From Artemisia argyi (lineage: Eukaryota; Streptophyta; Magnoliopsida; Asterales; Asteraceae), in NCBI GenBank assembly GCA_030686995.1, contig CM060681.1:165290333-165354332 (forward strand): a stretch of 64,000 bases of DNA, in the 5' to 3' direction. Below the pieces are notes generated by a model. It was not told where the DNA came from. It searched no databases and saw only the letters and a program-made list of their open reading frames with translations. A program made the position numbers and the translations under genes. Below, piece by piece: positions 24,064 to 33,831 of the stretch; position 1 is the first letter of the stretch; every line of letters starts with the position of its first letter.

Positions 24064-25048
24064 AGTATTACTAAAATATTCGGCCAGCACAGAATAACAC
24101 AAACATCATCACTGTTTACGGTCCTGTAGGATCAACTGAACCTATTAAGTAGAAGCTGTCATCGATTGGAATCTTTCCACCACGAAGCCCTTTCCGTTCT
24201 TCATTTGCTAATATTGACAAACGGTATTGAAGGTAGGGGTGTAAATGAGCCAAGCTTTTATCAAGCAACTCGAGCTCGAGTTCAAGCTCGACTCGATCGA
24301 GCCAAGCTTTTATCGAGCTCAAGCCGAGCAAGCCCAGTAGACTGGCTAGAAACATATAATTAATGAGCCGAGCTCGAGCTTAAGCCGAGCAAGCCCAGTA
24401 GACTGGCTCGAAACATATAATTAATGAGCCGAGCTCGAGCTTTTGATAGCTCGGCTCAAGCGGTTATCGAGCTTTTCGAGCCTTAGTATAGATATATTTT
24501 AATATTGTTTTTATGTATGTAAATAAGGGTTTATTTGAATATTAACTAAATTATAACGACTAACTCCATAAAGGATGTAAATATTTTCTAGCCTTGGTTA
24601 TGAGAATTTTATTGTTGGTTTTATTAATCTTAAAAATATCTAATTTAGTTTTCAAACGGTTAAGTATTTCTCTTCTAGTTTATGATTCAAGATCATGTAC
24701 AAGTTCTGTGTGAAGACTATATTTATTTTGTGGCAACTGCAATTTGCAATTCGTTTTGACACGGAATGGTGTATCTACTATTTTGTTCGAGCTCATTTTA
24801 GCGGCAAATACCAATTGGCATATATTCGAGCTTTTCATGTATATCATTTCGAGCTTTTCAAGCTAAGCTCGAGCTTTGCTCGAATCCTGCTCGAGCCGAG
24901 CTTAAACTTGGATGGTTAAAGCTCGACGAGCAATCGAGCCGAGCTCGATCCAACCTTTTATCTTTCGAGCCGAGCTCGAGCCTTGTTGAGCTCGGGCTTG
25001 GCTCGGCTCGATTACACCCCTAATTGAAGGTATGGTTCATCTAAAAAC
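24064..25048 (-). pseudogene. Probable RNA-dependent RNA polymerase (RDR3/4/5-type) fragment, split by hAT
   Basis: Minus-strand reading from 25048 across the hAT insertion to 24116 gives FLDEPYLQ, then RLSILANEERKGLRGGK and IPIDDSFYLIGSVDPTG. After a frameshift it continues NSDDVCVIL. The FYLxGxxDPTG...DDVCVIL pattern is what I recall from plant RDR3/4/5-like proteins. Only about 70 codons remain; no catalytic DxDGD motif is present. The hAT at 24234-25022 interrupts it with a perfect 8-bp duplication. Confidence 0.55.
24234..25022. mobile_element. hAT non-autonomous element (789 bp)
   Basis: Terminal repeats TAGGGGTGTAA and TTACACCCCTA, flanked by the exact 8-bp duplication ATTGAAGG (24226-24233 and 25023-25030). 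The interior near both ends is made of dense gagctcgagc-type words in both orientations, likely subterminal repeats. No transposase. Confidence 0.93.
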
Positions 25049-25084
25049 GGATTAACATGTTTTTAGATGAACCATACCTTCAAT
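25023..25084. repeat. Perfect 26-bp inverted repeat beside the hAT
   Basis: Arms 25023-25048 and 25059-25084 are exact reverse complements around a 10-base loop. The left arm is RDR-fragment coding sequence including the hAT target duplication, so the right arm is an inverted copy of it. Confidence 0.9.
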
Positions 25085-25914
25085 TCAACAATTCAACAAA
25101 AGGATTAACATGTTAGTACTAATCAAGTGTTGATGTTATTTTCATAGATTTGTACATCTTATTTGTAGATCTGAGGTATTTTATTTACTTTCTGAAAATA
25201 GTGTTTTTTTGTTACAGCCGCCTCTCCGCAGCCACTGCCTTGTCACTGGAAAGTTGTCGCTATCGGTACTGTATCGGTGAATGTTGATAAAGTTATGTTT
25301 ATTCTTTTGTTTTCAGATAGATGTGTTATTTTTTAGTTCCACAATATCCTTTTATTTATCTAATTCATGAACTTACAGTTGTTTTTTTTAATTGTTATTA
25401 AAGATAAGAGAGGGCCACCATGAAGGAAAATCGGACTTGGCTATAGCTGTGGCGGCAGAAGCGGAGTAAAGTTTTTTCAGATAAGATTACATTTTCATCA
25501 CTAAATTATCACCTTTCATTGAGTAATATGGTTTGACACATGTGTTAATTAAGTGCCCAAAAAAACGTAGTACTTATATGGACATATGTTTTAATTATGG
25601 ACCAAAAAATTACACAAGACTTACATATGGTTTGACATATGTGGTAATACATATGGTTTTAACACAATGAACCAATACTTTGAGTTTATATTTGTTAAGG
25701 GTATATTTAAGAAAGTAAAGTTTCAGTTTGATGTACTTGTGGATTCCTTAAAAGTGTTTCAATTAGAAGTTGAATGTATCAAGGAATGTAATAGGTCCCG
25801 AAATTACTTGATGGCTGAATGGTTTATTTTGGAATTTTGATATCATCTAAAATCATCAATCTACCAAGTAATGCGGCCATACACAGCTTGTTACATTGAA
25901 CTTCATCTCTAAAA
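25085..25914. other. Intergenic, nothing recognised
   Basis: AT-rich, with recurring catatgg/catatgtg words at 25580-25660. No coding signal. Confidence 0.4.
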
Positions 25915-26146
25915 CCTCAATGATAAGGATACGTCTATCCAGCGTTTTTGATGGTGTTCGAGAGTTAATTTGAACACCGTCCCTAGTATCATTTGTGTGG
26001 TTGATCTTGATCACAAGTTAGTGCCTTTTTGTAGCAAATTAAACTTGTGATCAAGACCAAGTACGCAAATGCTACTAGGGATGGTGTTCAAAAAAACTCT
26101 CGAACATCAACAACAAAGCTGGATAGATGGGTCCTTATCATTGAGG
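25915..26146. repeat. Fold-back 1 (232 bp), candidate small-RNA hairpin
   Basis: Imperfect arms of about 100 nt. Outer arm CCTCAATGATAAGGA pairs with TCCTTATCATTGAGG; inner arm pairs around CTTGATCACAAGTT / AACTTGTGATCAAG; loop about 20 nt. Confidence 0.85.
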
Positions 26147-26407
26147 GGTGTTGATTGCGATAATGATATAGTATGTATTGTTAATGACATGCCACACTCC
26201 TTCATTATCACATTCAACACGACTCCTAATACTCACTTTTATCTAGAATCTACAATTGTATCATACTTTATGTAATCTTAGTTACCTTAATAGCGCAACG
26301 TTGTTGTGTTATGCATGTTGCTTTATTAACTAAAATATTTTTACTTTAAAGTCCATCACATTATTCATTTTTTAATATTGAGAAACGATGTTACAATCAT
26401 AATTACC

Positions 26408-26528
26408 CATTCTGAGTGTCCACAACAGTTCCTTTTGTTATTTCATCAATCTAGCAATTTGCTTGGTGCAAGTTTTTGCTCAAAGAGTGATGACAGAGCA
26501 AAAGGAATTATTGGGGGGACTCAGAAGG
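26408..26528. repeat. Fold-back 2, candidate small-RNA hairpin
   Basis: Left arm TTCTGAG...GTTCCTTTTGTTATTTC pairs with right arm GAGCAAAAGGAATT...CTCAGAA. The apical region contains TTGGTGCAAG. Paralogous to fold-back 8. Confidence 0.75.
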
Positions 26529-26670
26529 GTTAAGTATGTTGATTTTAGCCTATTACAGTTGTACAAACTAAGCTGTAATAGACATGTAACATCATGTGTC
26601 AATAGTGAGAAATGAAGAACGTGATGCACTTTAATAAAATACATAACAACGACCTTTCTATATTTATCAT

Positions 26671-26819
26671 TTACCCACATTATTTTGTAGATTGATGGTT
26701 TAAGCTCATAAATCAGATTGGAATTTAAAAACAAGCCTTTAACACGAATAAAGTACTTTTTCTGAATTCCAGCATGATTTACGAGTTTAAACCACCCATC
26801 TACAAAATAATGTGTGTAA
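26671..26819. repeat. Fold-back 3, candidate small-RNA hairpin
   Basis: Arms of about 52 nt. CACATTATTTTGTAGAT on the left matches the reverse complement of ATCTACAAAATAATGTG on the right, then pairing continues to GGAATT/AATTCC with few mismatches. Confidence 0.85.
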
Positions 26820-26888
26820 TCGATTGGTACAGTATGACTGCATCCTGTTGAACTAGGATCGAAGCAATGACAACATCATTCATTAACG

Positions 26889-27011
26889 ATACTCAATTAA
26901 TATAGACTGATAAGAAGGAAAGAGAGGATGTCGTAGAAGTGTTTTTGGTGCAAATACATTTTTTTGCGAAATCCTCTTTTTCCTTCTTATCATCCCATAT
27001 TGATTGAGTAT
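26889..27011. repeat. Fold-back 4, candidate small-RNA hairpin
   Basis: Arms pair over about 50 nt from ATACTCAAT inward. The best stretch is TGATAAGAAGGAAAGAGAGG (26908-26927) against CCTCTTTTTCCTTCTTATCA (26973-26992), with a single G:U-type difference. Apical TTGGTGCAAA. Confidence 0.88.
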
Positions 27012-27211
27012 GTGTTACTAGTGATCCTTGGTGTTCTCGATCTAAGCTATTTATTGGTACCCCCATTACTTTGTTGTTCAGTCTTTTAACCTTGTAATTG
27101 ACACTTGAATTTATGACAACAGGGTTTGTGACTATTTCAAGCTTGTGAACGAGACTTTAATACAGGAGAATGGGCGTAATTCAAGTAGCAAAAAATGATG
27201 AACCACCAATC

Positions 27212-27307
27212 ATGGATGAACCGACATGAGAGCTCAGTAATGGTACGTTGGTTTGTGAACGAACATAGTTGATCAATACTAAGTTGCTTTCATGTCTGTT
27301 CATCCAT
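27212..27307. repeat. Fold-back 5, candidate small-RNA hairpin
   Basis: ATGGATGAACCGACATGA pairs with TCATGTCTGTTCATCCAT at 17 of 18 positions, weaker pairing inside. Confidence 0.8.
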
Positions 27308-27512
27308 CGTTACTTCTTTTGTTATTTTGTATATGAAGAGTGATTCGGATGTTCATCTACCGTGTTCTGAGTTCCCAAAATATATTATAAGGTACGACCC
27401 TCATTGGTATGCGTACCTTGTTAGTTACTAATTTCCATGAATCTACCTGTATGCAATGCCACTTAGGACTTTTACCTCTTTAAATGACAACATCGTTCAT
27501 AATGTTTTCTTA

Positions 27513-27610
27513 GTATCCAAATGTGGGAAAGAAAAAGAGGATGTCGTACAAGTGTATTGGGTGCAAATGCATTTTGCCATATCCTCTTTTTCTTTCTCAT
27601 GTCTAGGTAT
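27513..27610. repeat. Fold-back 6, candidate small-RNA hairpin
   Basis: ATGTGGGAAAGAAAAAGAGG pairs with CCTCTTTTTCTTTCTCAT. Same layout as fold-back 4, including GAGGATGTCGTA-AAGTG on the left arm and GGGTGCAAATGCA at the apex; flanks are also alike (tgacaacatc-ttcat). Confidence 0.85.
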
Positions 27611-27701
27611 ATAAGACTACCTTATGGGTGCATTCTGTTCAACAATGAAACGGCCATAGTTTCAAAACGGAAGGCTTAGATCATTGGTAGAGTGCATTTT
27701 A

Positions 27702-27799
27702 CCAAAGATAGATGCAAAACGAAAAAGAATGGTGTGACAAGTAATCTGGTGCAGGTTACTTTTCCGCATCATCCTCTTTTGTTTCCCACCTATCTTTGG
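27702..27799. repeat. Fold-back 7, candidate small-RNA hairpin
   Basis: CCAAAGATAG at the left end pairs with CTATCTTTGG at the right end, continuing about 40 nt inward with some mismatches; apex CTGGTGCAGG. Confidence 0.82.
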
Positions 27800-27904
27800 A
27801 AATTGTGTTGTATTGTTGATTATGGCCTTTTGTGGAGCTAGAAATTGCATTCTGCCGCGGTTTCTATTTTTAAATATTGGTCTATCATGTTCACCGTAGT
27901 TGGC

Positions 27905-28024
27905 CATTCTAAGTTCCCATATTGTTCCTTTTGTTATTTCAAGACACTAGCAAATCACCTGGTGTAGGCCTTTGCTCAAAAGGGTGTTGAAAAAGCAAAA
28001 AGGACTGTAGGGGGCCTAAGAAGG
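27905..28024. repeat. Fold-back 8, candidate small-RNA hairpin
   Basis: Left arm ATTCTAAGTTCCC...GTTCCTTTTG, right arm CAAAAAGGAC...GGGGGCCTAAGAA; apex CTGGTGTAGG. Clearly related to fold-back 2, including the 3' flank agggttaagtatg. Confidence 0.75.
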
Positions 28025-28366
28025 GTTAAGTATGGTGTTTCATGCTGATCACAATGTATGTTATATATTATATAAAAGATACATTACTTTGTATCAAATA
28101 ATTTGAATGATCTGGTGTGTCAGGATCCTTTATGGAAGGAAGCTCTTGTGGAATACACTGTTCTAATACACTTATTAATATTAACTTTTTATTTACTTTA
28201 TGTCCTTACTCCCATCACCTAGGCTTCCCAATAAATATTATCATTTGTTACTAATAATGCATGCATATATTATCAATGTTATACATACGATAAAGACAAT
28301 AACATAAGTAACCCAACACAGTTCATTTAATACAATTGGAAACGTAACTTAAGATGGATATAACAT
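28025..28366. other. Intergenic, nothing recognised
   Basis: AT-rich gap between the fold-back cluster and the first orphan ORF. Confidence 0.4.
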
Positions 28367-28663
28367 TTATTTCCTGTTTCCTTGTTGCTTTGGCACATCA
28401 TTTCTATTGCTACTAGTACCTTCCACTTGTGAATGTGGTACCTTAATTTTAATGCTACCACTTGGTTTAACACCTTGTGGTTGTTCCTCACTGTATACTT
28501 CCCGTCTTAGGTCTTCTAGATCTTTAGCTGGCAATTGCATATTTGGTTCAGCATTTGGTCCATATCGCTCATAAATCTCAAGAAATATGACCTCTCATAG
28601 TACCTTGTTGGACCATTCCCTATCATCAGCGTTAATCTTCATAACTCTTTTACGAGTAGACAT
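28367..28663 (-). pseudogene. Orphan ORF 1, one internal stop
   Basis: Starts MSTRKRVMKINADDREWSNK, hits TGA at codon 23, then stays open for 75 further codons with coding-like composition (EIYERYGPNAEPN, AKDLEDLRREVYSEE) and ends QQGNRK. No known family. The N-terminal helix and DLEDLRRE resemble the N-terminus of the 203-residue orphan at 33832-34543. Either a recent nonsense mutation or an unrecognised intron. Confidence 0.5.
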
Positions 28664-29810
28664 ATTCTTAGGCCAGTGATGCAAAAATGCTGAAGAAAAT
28701 GATTACAATGGGGAGTAAAATTATATGAGGTGAGGAACGAGATGTGAAAATCAGGAATAAGATGTGCAAAAAAAAAACCCTATGTCCGCTCTTAAATAGA
28801 AAAACCCAAAGCAGAAATTTAGTCACATGCAAACACTGCAAAATATTTCCACACAGTTGTAGCTAAACCCAAACCACAAACTCAATCATATTCAATAAGG
28901 ATTGAGTTTTGAAAATAAACAACTCTCAATGACAGTATATTCCTGACCCATTCAACACATAACATTATTTATTGTCTACACACCCAAAGTAGAAAAATCC
29001 AAATAATTGGATATGGTATAGTTTTAAATAAGTTAGTAAATCCACTTTTATCATCCTTATTGAGTATTATGAACCATATGTTGATGATATATTAACTTTT
29101 GTTCATAATCAAAAGTTGACCCCAGTTGATAGATAGCCATAATGAAGAAGTAATCGGCTTGGGCTACAAAATTCAACCCAGGAATCAAAGATAGTGCAGG
29201 CAACACATGACACAGAGTCTATAGCAAGATGAAGAAGTCATAGAGGGAGTCAAAGATGGAGTTTTAATGTTGATGTAATGAGTTTTTGGTTTCAATTGCA
29301 TGTTTTTTGTTTTAAATAGTGTTTATGGTTATTTTCATGATGTACACCTGCTTGACTTTCAGTTTATATACCCGTTTGACTTTCAGTTTATTGTTATTTT
29401 GATACTGTAAATTCTGGTATCTAATAGTCGTATTATTCACATGTTGCACCAAAAAATATTTTCACTTGAATACTCATATTCGCTATGACTTTAATAGTCA
29501 AACTCGGTATGACTTTAATAGTTGTATTATTCATATTTTGCACCCAAAAATATGTTTACTTTGATAATGTAATTACGGTATCTAATTGGGTTATTAGTAA
29601 CGGTATAAACCATTTACAGGTTACTTTATAACGTTTACAAGGGCTGTTACATTTACATGAATCGGTATGCCTCTTTGTTGCACCGATTGAATTAGTATAA
29701 ATAGGTCATGAATTCTGTAATCAAACATCAGGTGTAATTCAATAAAATTCAATACATATATCAGTTTCTATAAATACCTTGTGTTATTCGATTACATGTT
29801 GCTTTCCCAA
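28664..29810. other. Intergenic with TTGAC inverted elements
   Basis: AT-rich. Contains atgactttaatagtcaaa at 29485-29502 and a second half-copy at 29509-29526, related to TTGACTTTAATAGTCAA elsewhere in this cluster. Confidence 0.4.
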
Positions 29811-30476
29811 TCATGTATACACGTAGTAACAAGTTTTAATCGAAGGCAAGAAAGCAACAATTCTTTCCGTAGTTTGGTTAGTATTTTGTTTTTGGTTTAC
29901 GTTGACTTTAATAGTGGTATTATTGCTTATTCCAAACACTACACTATACTGCATATACATGCTAATGTAAATGTTGAAACATAAAACATCTAAACAGAAG
30001 CATAAAATTTCATTGATGATAAGTAGAGCCTTAGAGGCGTTGACAAGATTACAACTTAAAAAAAAAACTTTCGAAACACACAATTGTTTAGAAGTTTGAC
30101 GACCTTCCACACCATCCCTTTTCTTCCTTATTTTCATCTCCTTTTCTTTCCTCTCCTTCTTATCCTTGAGATGCTTGAGCACATATTCAAGATGGGAGAT
30201 CCTCTGTTCCAACTTATCAAACTGTGGTATACCGGTATCCACAGTCTCTTGCTTCTCCTCCCCCTCCTGCGTATAACCCAAAAGCATCTCATAGTACCCA
30301 TCTTGTTTCTTCAGCCAAGTAAGCATCTGTTTCCTCAACTCCTTCGGTACCTTCCTGTAAGAACCATACTCGTCAATTGGTTCAGCCCTATAACCATCAA
30401 GGAGTAAATCCATTACAAAATTGTTATTCAAAACTTTTTTGTACTCCTCTTCCTCGGAACCAATGTAGATAGCCAT
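29811..30476 (-). CDS. Orphan ORF 2, coiled-coil protein
   Basis: Start chosen at MAIYIGSEEEEYKK (30476), which fits the acidic N-terminus better than an upstream Met at 30533. About residues 10-60 form a Lys/Glu-rich helical region (GSYRKVPKELRKQMLTWLKK); residues 80-120 are a strong coiled coil (KLEQRISHLEYVLKHLKDKK) ending in a basic tail. Codons after about residue 140 look like 3' UTR read in frame, so an earlier end or a spliced 3' exon is possible. No known family. Its upstream region is duplicated in front of the orphan at 32708-32986. Confidence 0.5.
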   Translation of the reverse strand: MAIYIGSEEEEYKKVLNNNFVMDLLLDGYRAEPIDEYGSYRKVPKELRKQMLTWLKKQDGYYEMLLGYTQEGEEKQETVDTGIPQFDKLEQRISHLEYVLKHLKDKKERKEKEMKIRKKRDGVEGRQTSKQLCVSKVFFLSCNLVNASKALLIINEILCFCLDVLCFNIYISMYMQYSVVFGISNNTTIKVNVNQKQNTNQTTERIVAFLPSIKTCYYVYT

Positions 30477-31504
30477 CTGCTTAAGTATTTTATGTTCTTT
30501 GGTTTTATGTGTGTATTGGTGAAAGTTCCCCAAAATTGATAAAAGTTGCCTAAAATTGGTAAAAATTGTCCAATCAAAACCTTGTCCAATATGTACCTAA
30601 CACTTGTCATAACTATACACAAGTTGCTCAAAAGTACAAGTTGCCCACGGCTAGTGTAGGATTTTTTGTTTATGTCACTTAGTGGTTAAATGATGGTATT
30701 AAATTGTTATGTGGTGGGTTTCATTGGTTGGAAAATTCAAAGTCAAAGTACAAAAGTCAAACATACTTAACAATAGATTATATCTACAACTACACCATCA
30801 GACTTTGTACTATACATAATTACATCATAATAAAAATATCACAATACATCTTAATTGTAATTTCACATAGGATCACACTTCACTTGAGCCTTGTACTGCA
30901 TCATGAACTTGACTAACTTCAATGGCTTGTTTTGTTGATTTACATTGTGAACCTGATGTTGTGTTTTTATAGTCTTCATTTTTATTTGTATTTTGTCTTG
31001 TTTAACCTTACTTCCCCTTTTTCCCAAAATTATGTACCCTAAATACGTGGTGCCAGATAAGAAGTCCCATAAAAGCAAACCAAGAAGAACAAAAGAAAAT
31101 ACCAACAAATAAAATGTAACATACTAGTTTTTATAATTTTTTTAAGCTTGACATTGTTATTTTTGGACGACATTTATCAATATAACATGTATCATCATTT
31201 TGCAACTTATGAAATACAAAAAATTAGTGTTTGGATTCAATTTGACATTAATTATAACTAGTAAATATTGATTTGATTGACATGCATTAGACAAAAAAAG
31301 TCTGCCTGAGAAGACAAGCATTCTACAACAATTAATTGCGGTTTAATTTCTGAAATGATTATGTTTACCACTAGTTTACTACTAGTAATATTTTTATACT
31401 ATATAATTGGAGTTGCTCATTCTCTCCTTTCATGCCTTCCTTATAGGTTTTATAAACAACACACCATAGCTTACTTAACCATTAGCAAAGCATCATCCAA
31501 ACAC
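30477..31504. other. Intergenic region between divergent orphan ORFs
   Basis: 30520-30720, upstream of orphan ORF 2, has gttgcccaaaa-type words and aggattttttgtttat and matches 33160-33360. The remainder is AT-rich without genes. Confidence 0.5.
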
Positions 31505-31864
31505 ATGGCTGAAAAACCAAATCCCAATGAACTTCAAGACATGAGTGGTTCTGATGAACTACATAAATGTATTAAGTTCCTGTTCTCTCAAGAAATTTCC
31601 ATCAATGAAGCGTTGCTCATGTGGCTTGGTGAGCGACGCGATGAGCTCCGTATTTGTATTGATAAGCGGACGGAGAGAATGAATGAGGTTTTTGAACTTA
31701 ACTTTGATGAAGAAGAAGCTGTTGATGCTACCTATGAGTCCTTTCGTGAGGTTCAAGTGATGGAGCGCCGTTTGCTGGAGTCCTTTGTGGCCATTTTGAA
31801 AGAAGTTCGTGCTCTTATACCCAAGAAGGAGCATGCCATTGCCACCTTGGATAACTATGATTAG
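31505..31864 (+). CDS. Orphan ORF 3, helical acidic protein (119 aa)
   Basis: Starts MAEKPNPNELQDMSGSDELH. Rich in Glu/Arg with heptad-like stretches (GERRDELRICIDKRTERMNE, EVQVMERRLLESFVAIL) and ends TLDNYD. Upstream codons in the same frame look noncoding, and the chosen Met follows cacac, so 31505 is the likely start. General layout resembles the 92-residue orphan at 32708-32986. Possible poly(A) signals near 31980. No known family; could be plant-lineage specific. Confidence 0.6.
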   Translation: MAEKPNPNELQDMSGSDELHKCIKFLFSQEISINEALLMWLGERRDELRICIDKRTERMNEVFELNFDEEEAVDATYESFREVQVMERRLLESFVAILKEVRALIPKKEHAIATLDNYD

Positions 31865-32707
31865 AGCTATAGGTTAATGGTTGTTTAGGGTCTTTTGGGT
31901 TTGTTAAAGGTTTTGGTGGTCATTTATTTTGTTGTTGTTTGATGTTTTCATAGAACTTCTATGTAATCACCCAGTTATATAATGAATGATATTTATGTTT
32001 TAATGTAACAATCTTGTTGTTTTATTTGTTGAGTTATTTATGTGTGACACAAAACCATGTTAAGAAATCATAGAGGGAGTGAAACCCATATGAAGTATAA
32101 ACTGAATCAGTAGTCCAAGACACGATGCAAAAAGATTTTATTATTTAGATAGCTTGTATATACTTACTTACAGATGTTTTAAGAGATGTGTATAGCAGCT
32201 TAGTTGTGTAATTCCTCGGTAAAACAACCATTGACAATCAAAAGTCAACTCATTCTTGCATAATACATGAACAACTCTCTTTATGGGTTAAAACAGGCTA
32301 ATATACATATTAATGGACCTTGTTTATGTGGATCATACCTCAAGTAGTACTAGTAAAAGTTAAACAATAAAACATTTAAACCAATAACATAATAACTAAT
32401 TTTTCATTAATACCGTTGTGAAAATACATCCATTTGAGACCTGATAGAAAGACTAAACACCAACATACACCATGAACAAAACTACTTAAACACATACCAT
32501 GAACAAAATACACCATAACCCACTACTAAACTTGTTTTCCATTACTTTTATAACCAAAATACCACCACAAAAGACGATTTACCTTAAAAAAGATGCTTAT
32601 TCACAACTGGCCCAAATAGTAACAAAGTTAATATTTAAACTAGATTAACTTCTTCATAATCCTTGACTTGTCACTGGCACGGCGCACACTTGCCTGTTGC
32701 CTTTTAG
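31865..32707. other. Intergenic, nothing recognised
   Basis: AT-rich gap between convergent orphan ORFs; 32050-32070 shares tcatagagggagt with 29237-29249. Confidence 0.4.
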
Positions 32708-32986
32708 TCAAGAACTCACTTTCTTCCAAATCCTCCTGATGCGATACTTTAGACGGACAAAGGGTTCATTCACCACATCATAGTTCCCAAAATTTTCAAG
32801 CTCCAGTAAGATAGCATGCCTATGCTTAACACGTGCCTCTATTTCCTCGATCATCTTCCCATAATCTTTCTCATCACCCCTATTGGCGTCTCTCTCTCTA
32901 GCAAAAAGAGTATGGAGGACCATATCAATACGCCTAGAACTAGTCTGATTTGCGATTTGATCGTAAATTGGTATCGTAGACGCCAT
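32708..32986 (-). CDS. Orphan ORF 4 (92 aa)
   Basis: MASTIPIYDQIANQTSSRRI start; then an alpha-helical charged region (MIEEIEARVKHRHAILLELE) and a basic C-terminus (RLKYRIRRIWKKVSS). No known domain. Its upstream region is a copy of the one before orphan ORF 2, so the two genes may be tandem duplicates with heavily diverged coding regions. Confidence 0.5.
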   Translation of the reverse strand: MASTIPIYDQIANQTSSRRIDMVLHTLFARERDANRGDEKDYGKMIEEIEARVKHRHAILLELENFGNYDVVNEPFVRLKYRIRRIWKKVSS

Positions 32987-33159
32987 GTATTTGGAAATGA
33001 AGTAGATTATTCAAGAAGAATATTGGAGAAGAGTATTTGGAAATGAAGTAGATCAAGCACTCTTAAATACGCAACAAACTAAAAAGTTGCCCAAAAAATT
33101 GTATAGAAACCAAATTGGAATAGTGTTTAGTTAAGTTACACTTCCCATGAAAAAAACTA

Positions 33160-33360
33160 TTAAAATTGATCAAAGTTGCCCAAAAATTATAAAAGTTGCC
33201 AAAACATTCCCTTGGCCAATAAGTACATGACACTTGGCATAACTATACAAAAGTTGCTCACAAGCACAAGTTGGCCATGGGTAGTTTAGGATTTTTTGGT
33301 TTATCTTGACTTTAATAGTCAAACTTGGTATTAAATTGTTATGTGGTGAGTTTCATTTGT
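33160..33360. repeat. Duplicated upstream module (copy of 30520-30720)
   Basis: Shares aaaagttgcc words, gacacttggcataactatac versus aacacttgtcataactatac, and attaaattgttatgtggtg in the same order. This copy also carries TTGACTTTAATAGTCAA at 33306-33322. Confidence 0.75.
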
Positions 33361-33831
33361 TGCTGTTGATAATGTTCAAAAGATGAAAGTTTATACATGC
33401 TATTGATTTAAAGAAGTCATGATTTACCAAGGTATATGTTACCATCTATATTAGCATAGTTTTTCTTCAAATTAGGTGGAAATAAAGTGTATTTGACCAT
33501 GTCCTTTGTTGAGTATCATGGCCACATTTCTGATATACCCAACAAAGTATGCAAATATAGTACATTTACTAATGATCATATCTATCATATAAGATGGTAC
33601 GATAAATATTGCAAATATAGGAAATTAGAATTAAAGATACACAAAACATTGTTTCAAAAACATCCACAACTAGAATTAAAAATACATAAAAAAAAATTTC
33701 CCCAAGTTCCACTCTTGTGGAGCATCTTTAGGTCCCATCTTATTTCCTAAACTTTTCTGACTAATAGCTGCAAGGCCTAGAACGCAATTCGTTATTCTTG
33801 GTGGTCTTGGACTTGAAACCTTAGACATGGA

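Noticed and set aside
26889..27799. Assignment of hairpin arms to miR482/2118 or miR2275
   Set aside because: TCCTCTTTTTCCTTCTTATC-type arms share only T/C richness with those families; too many mismatches in the positions I remember.
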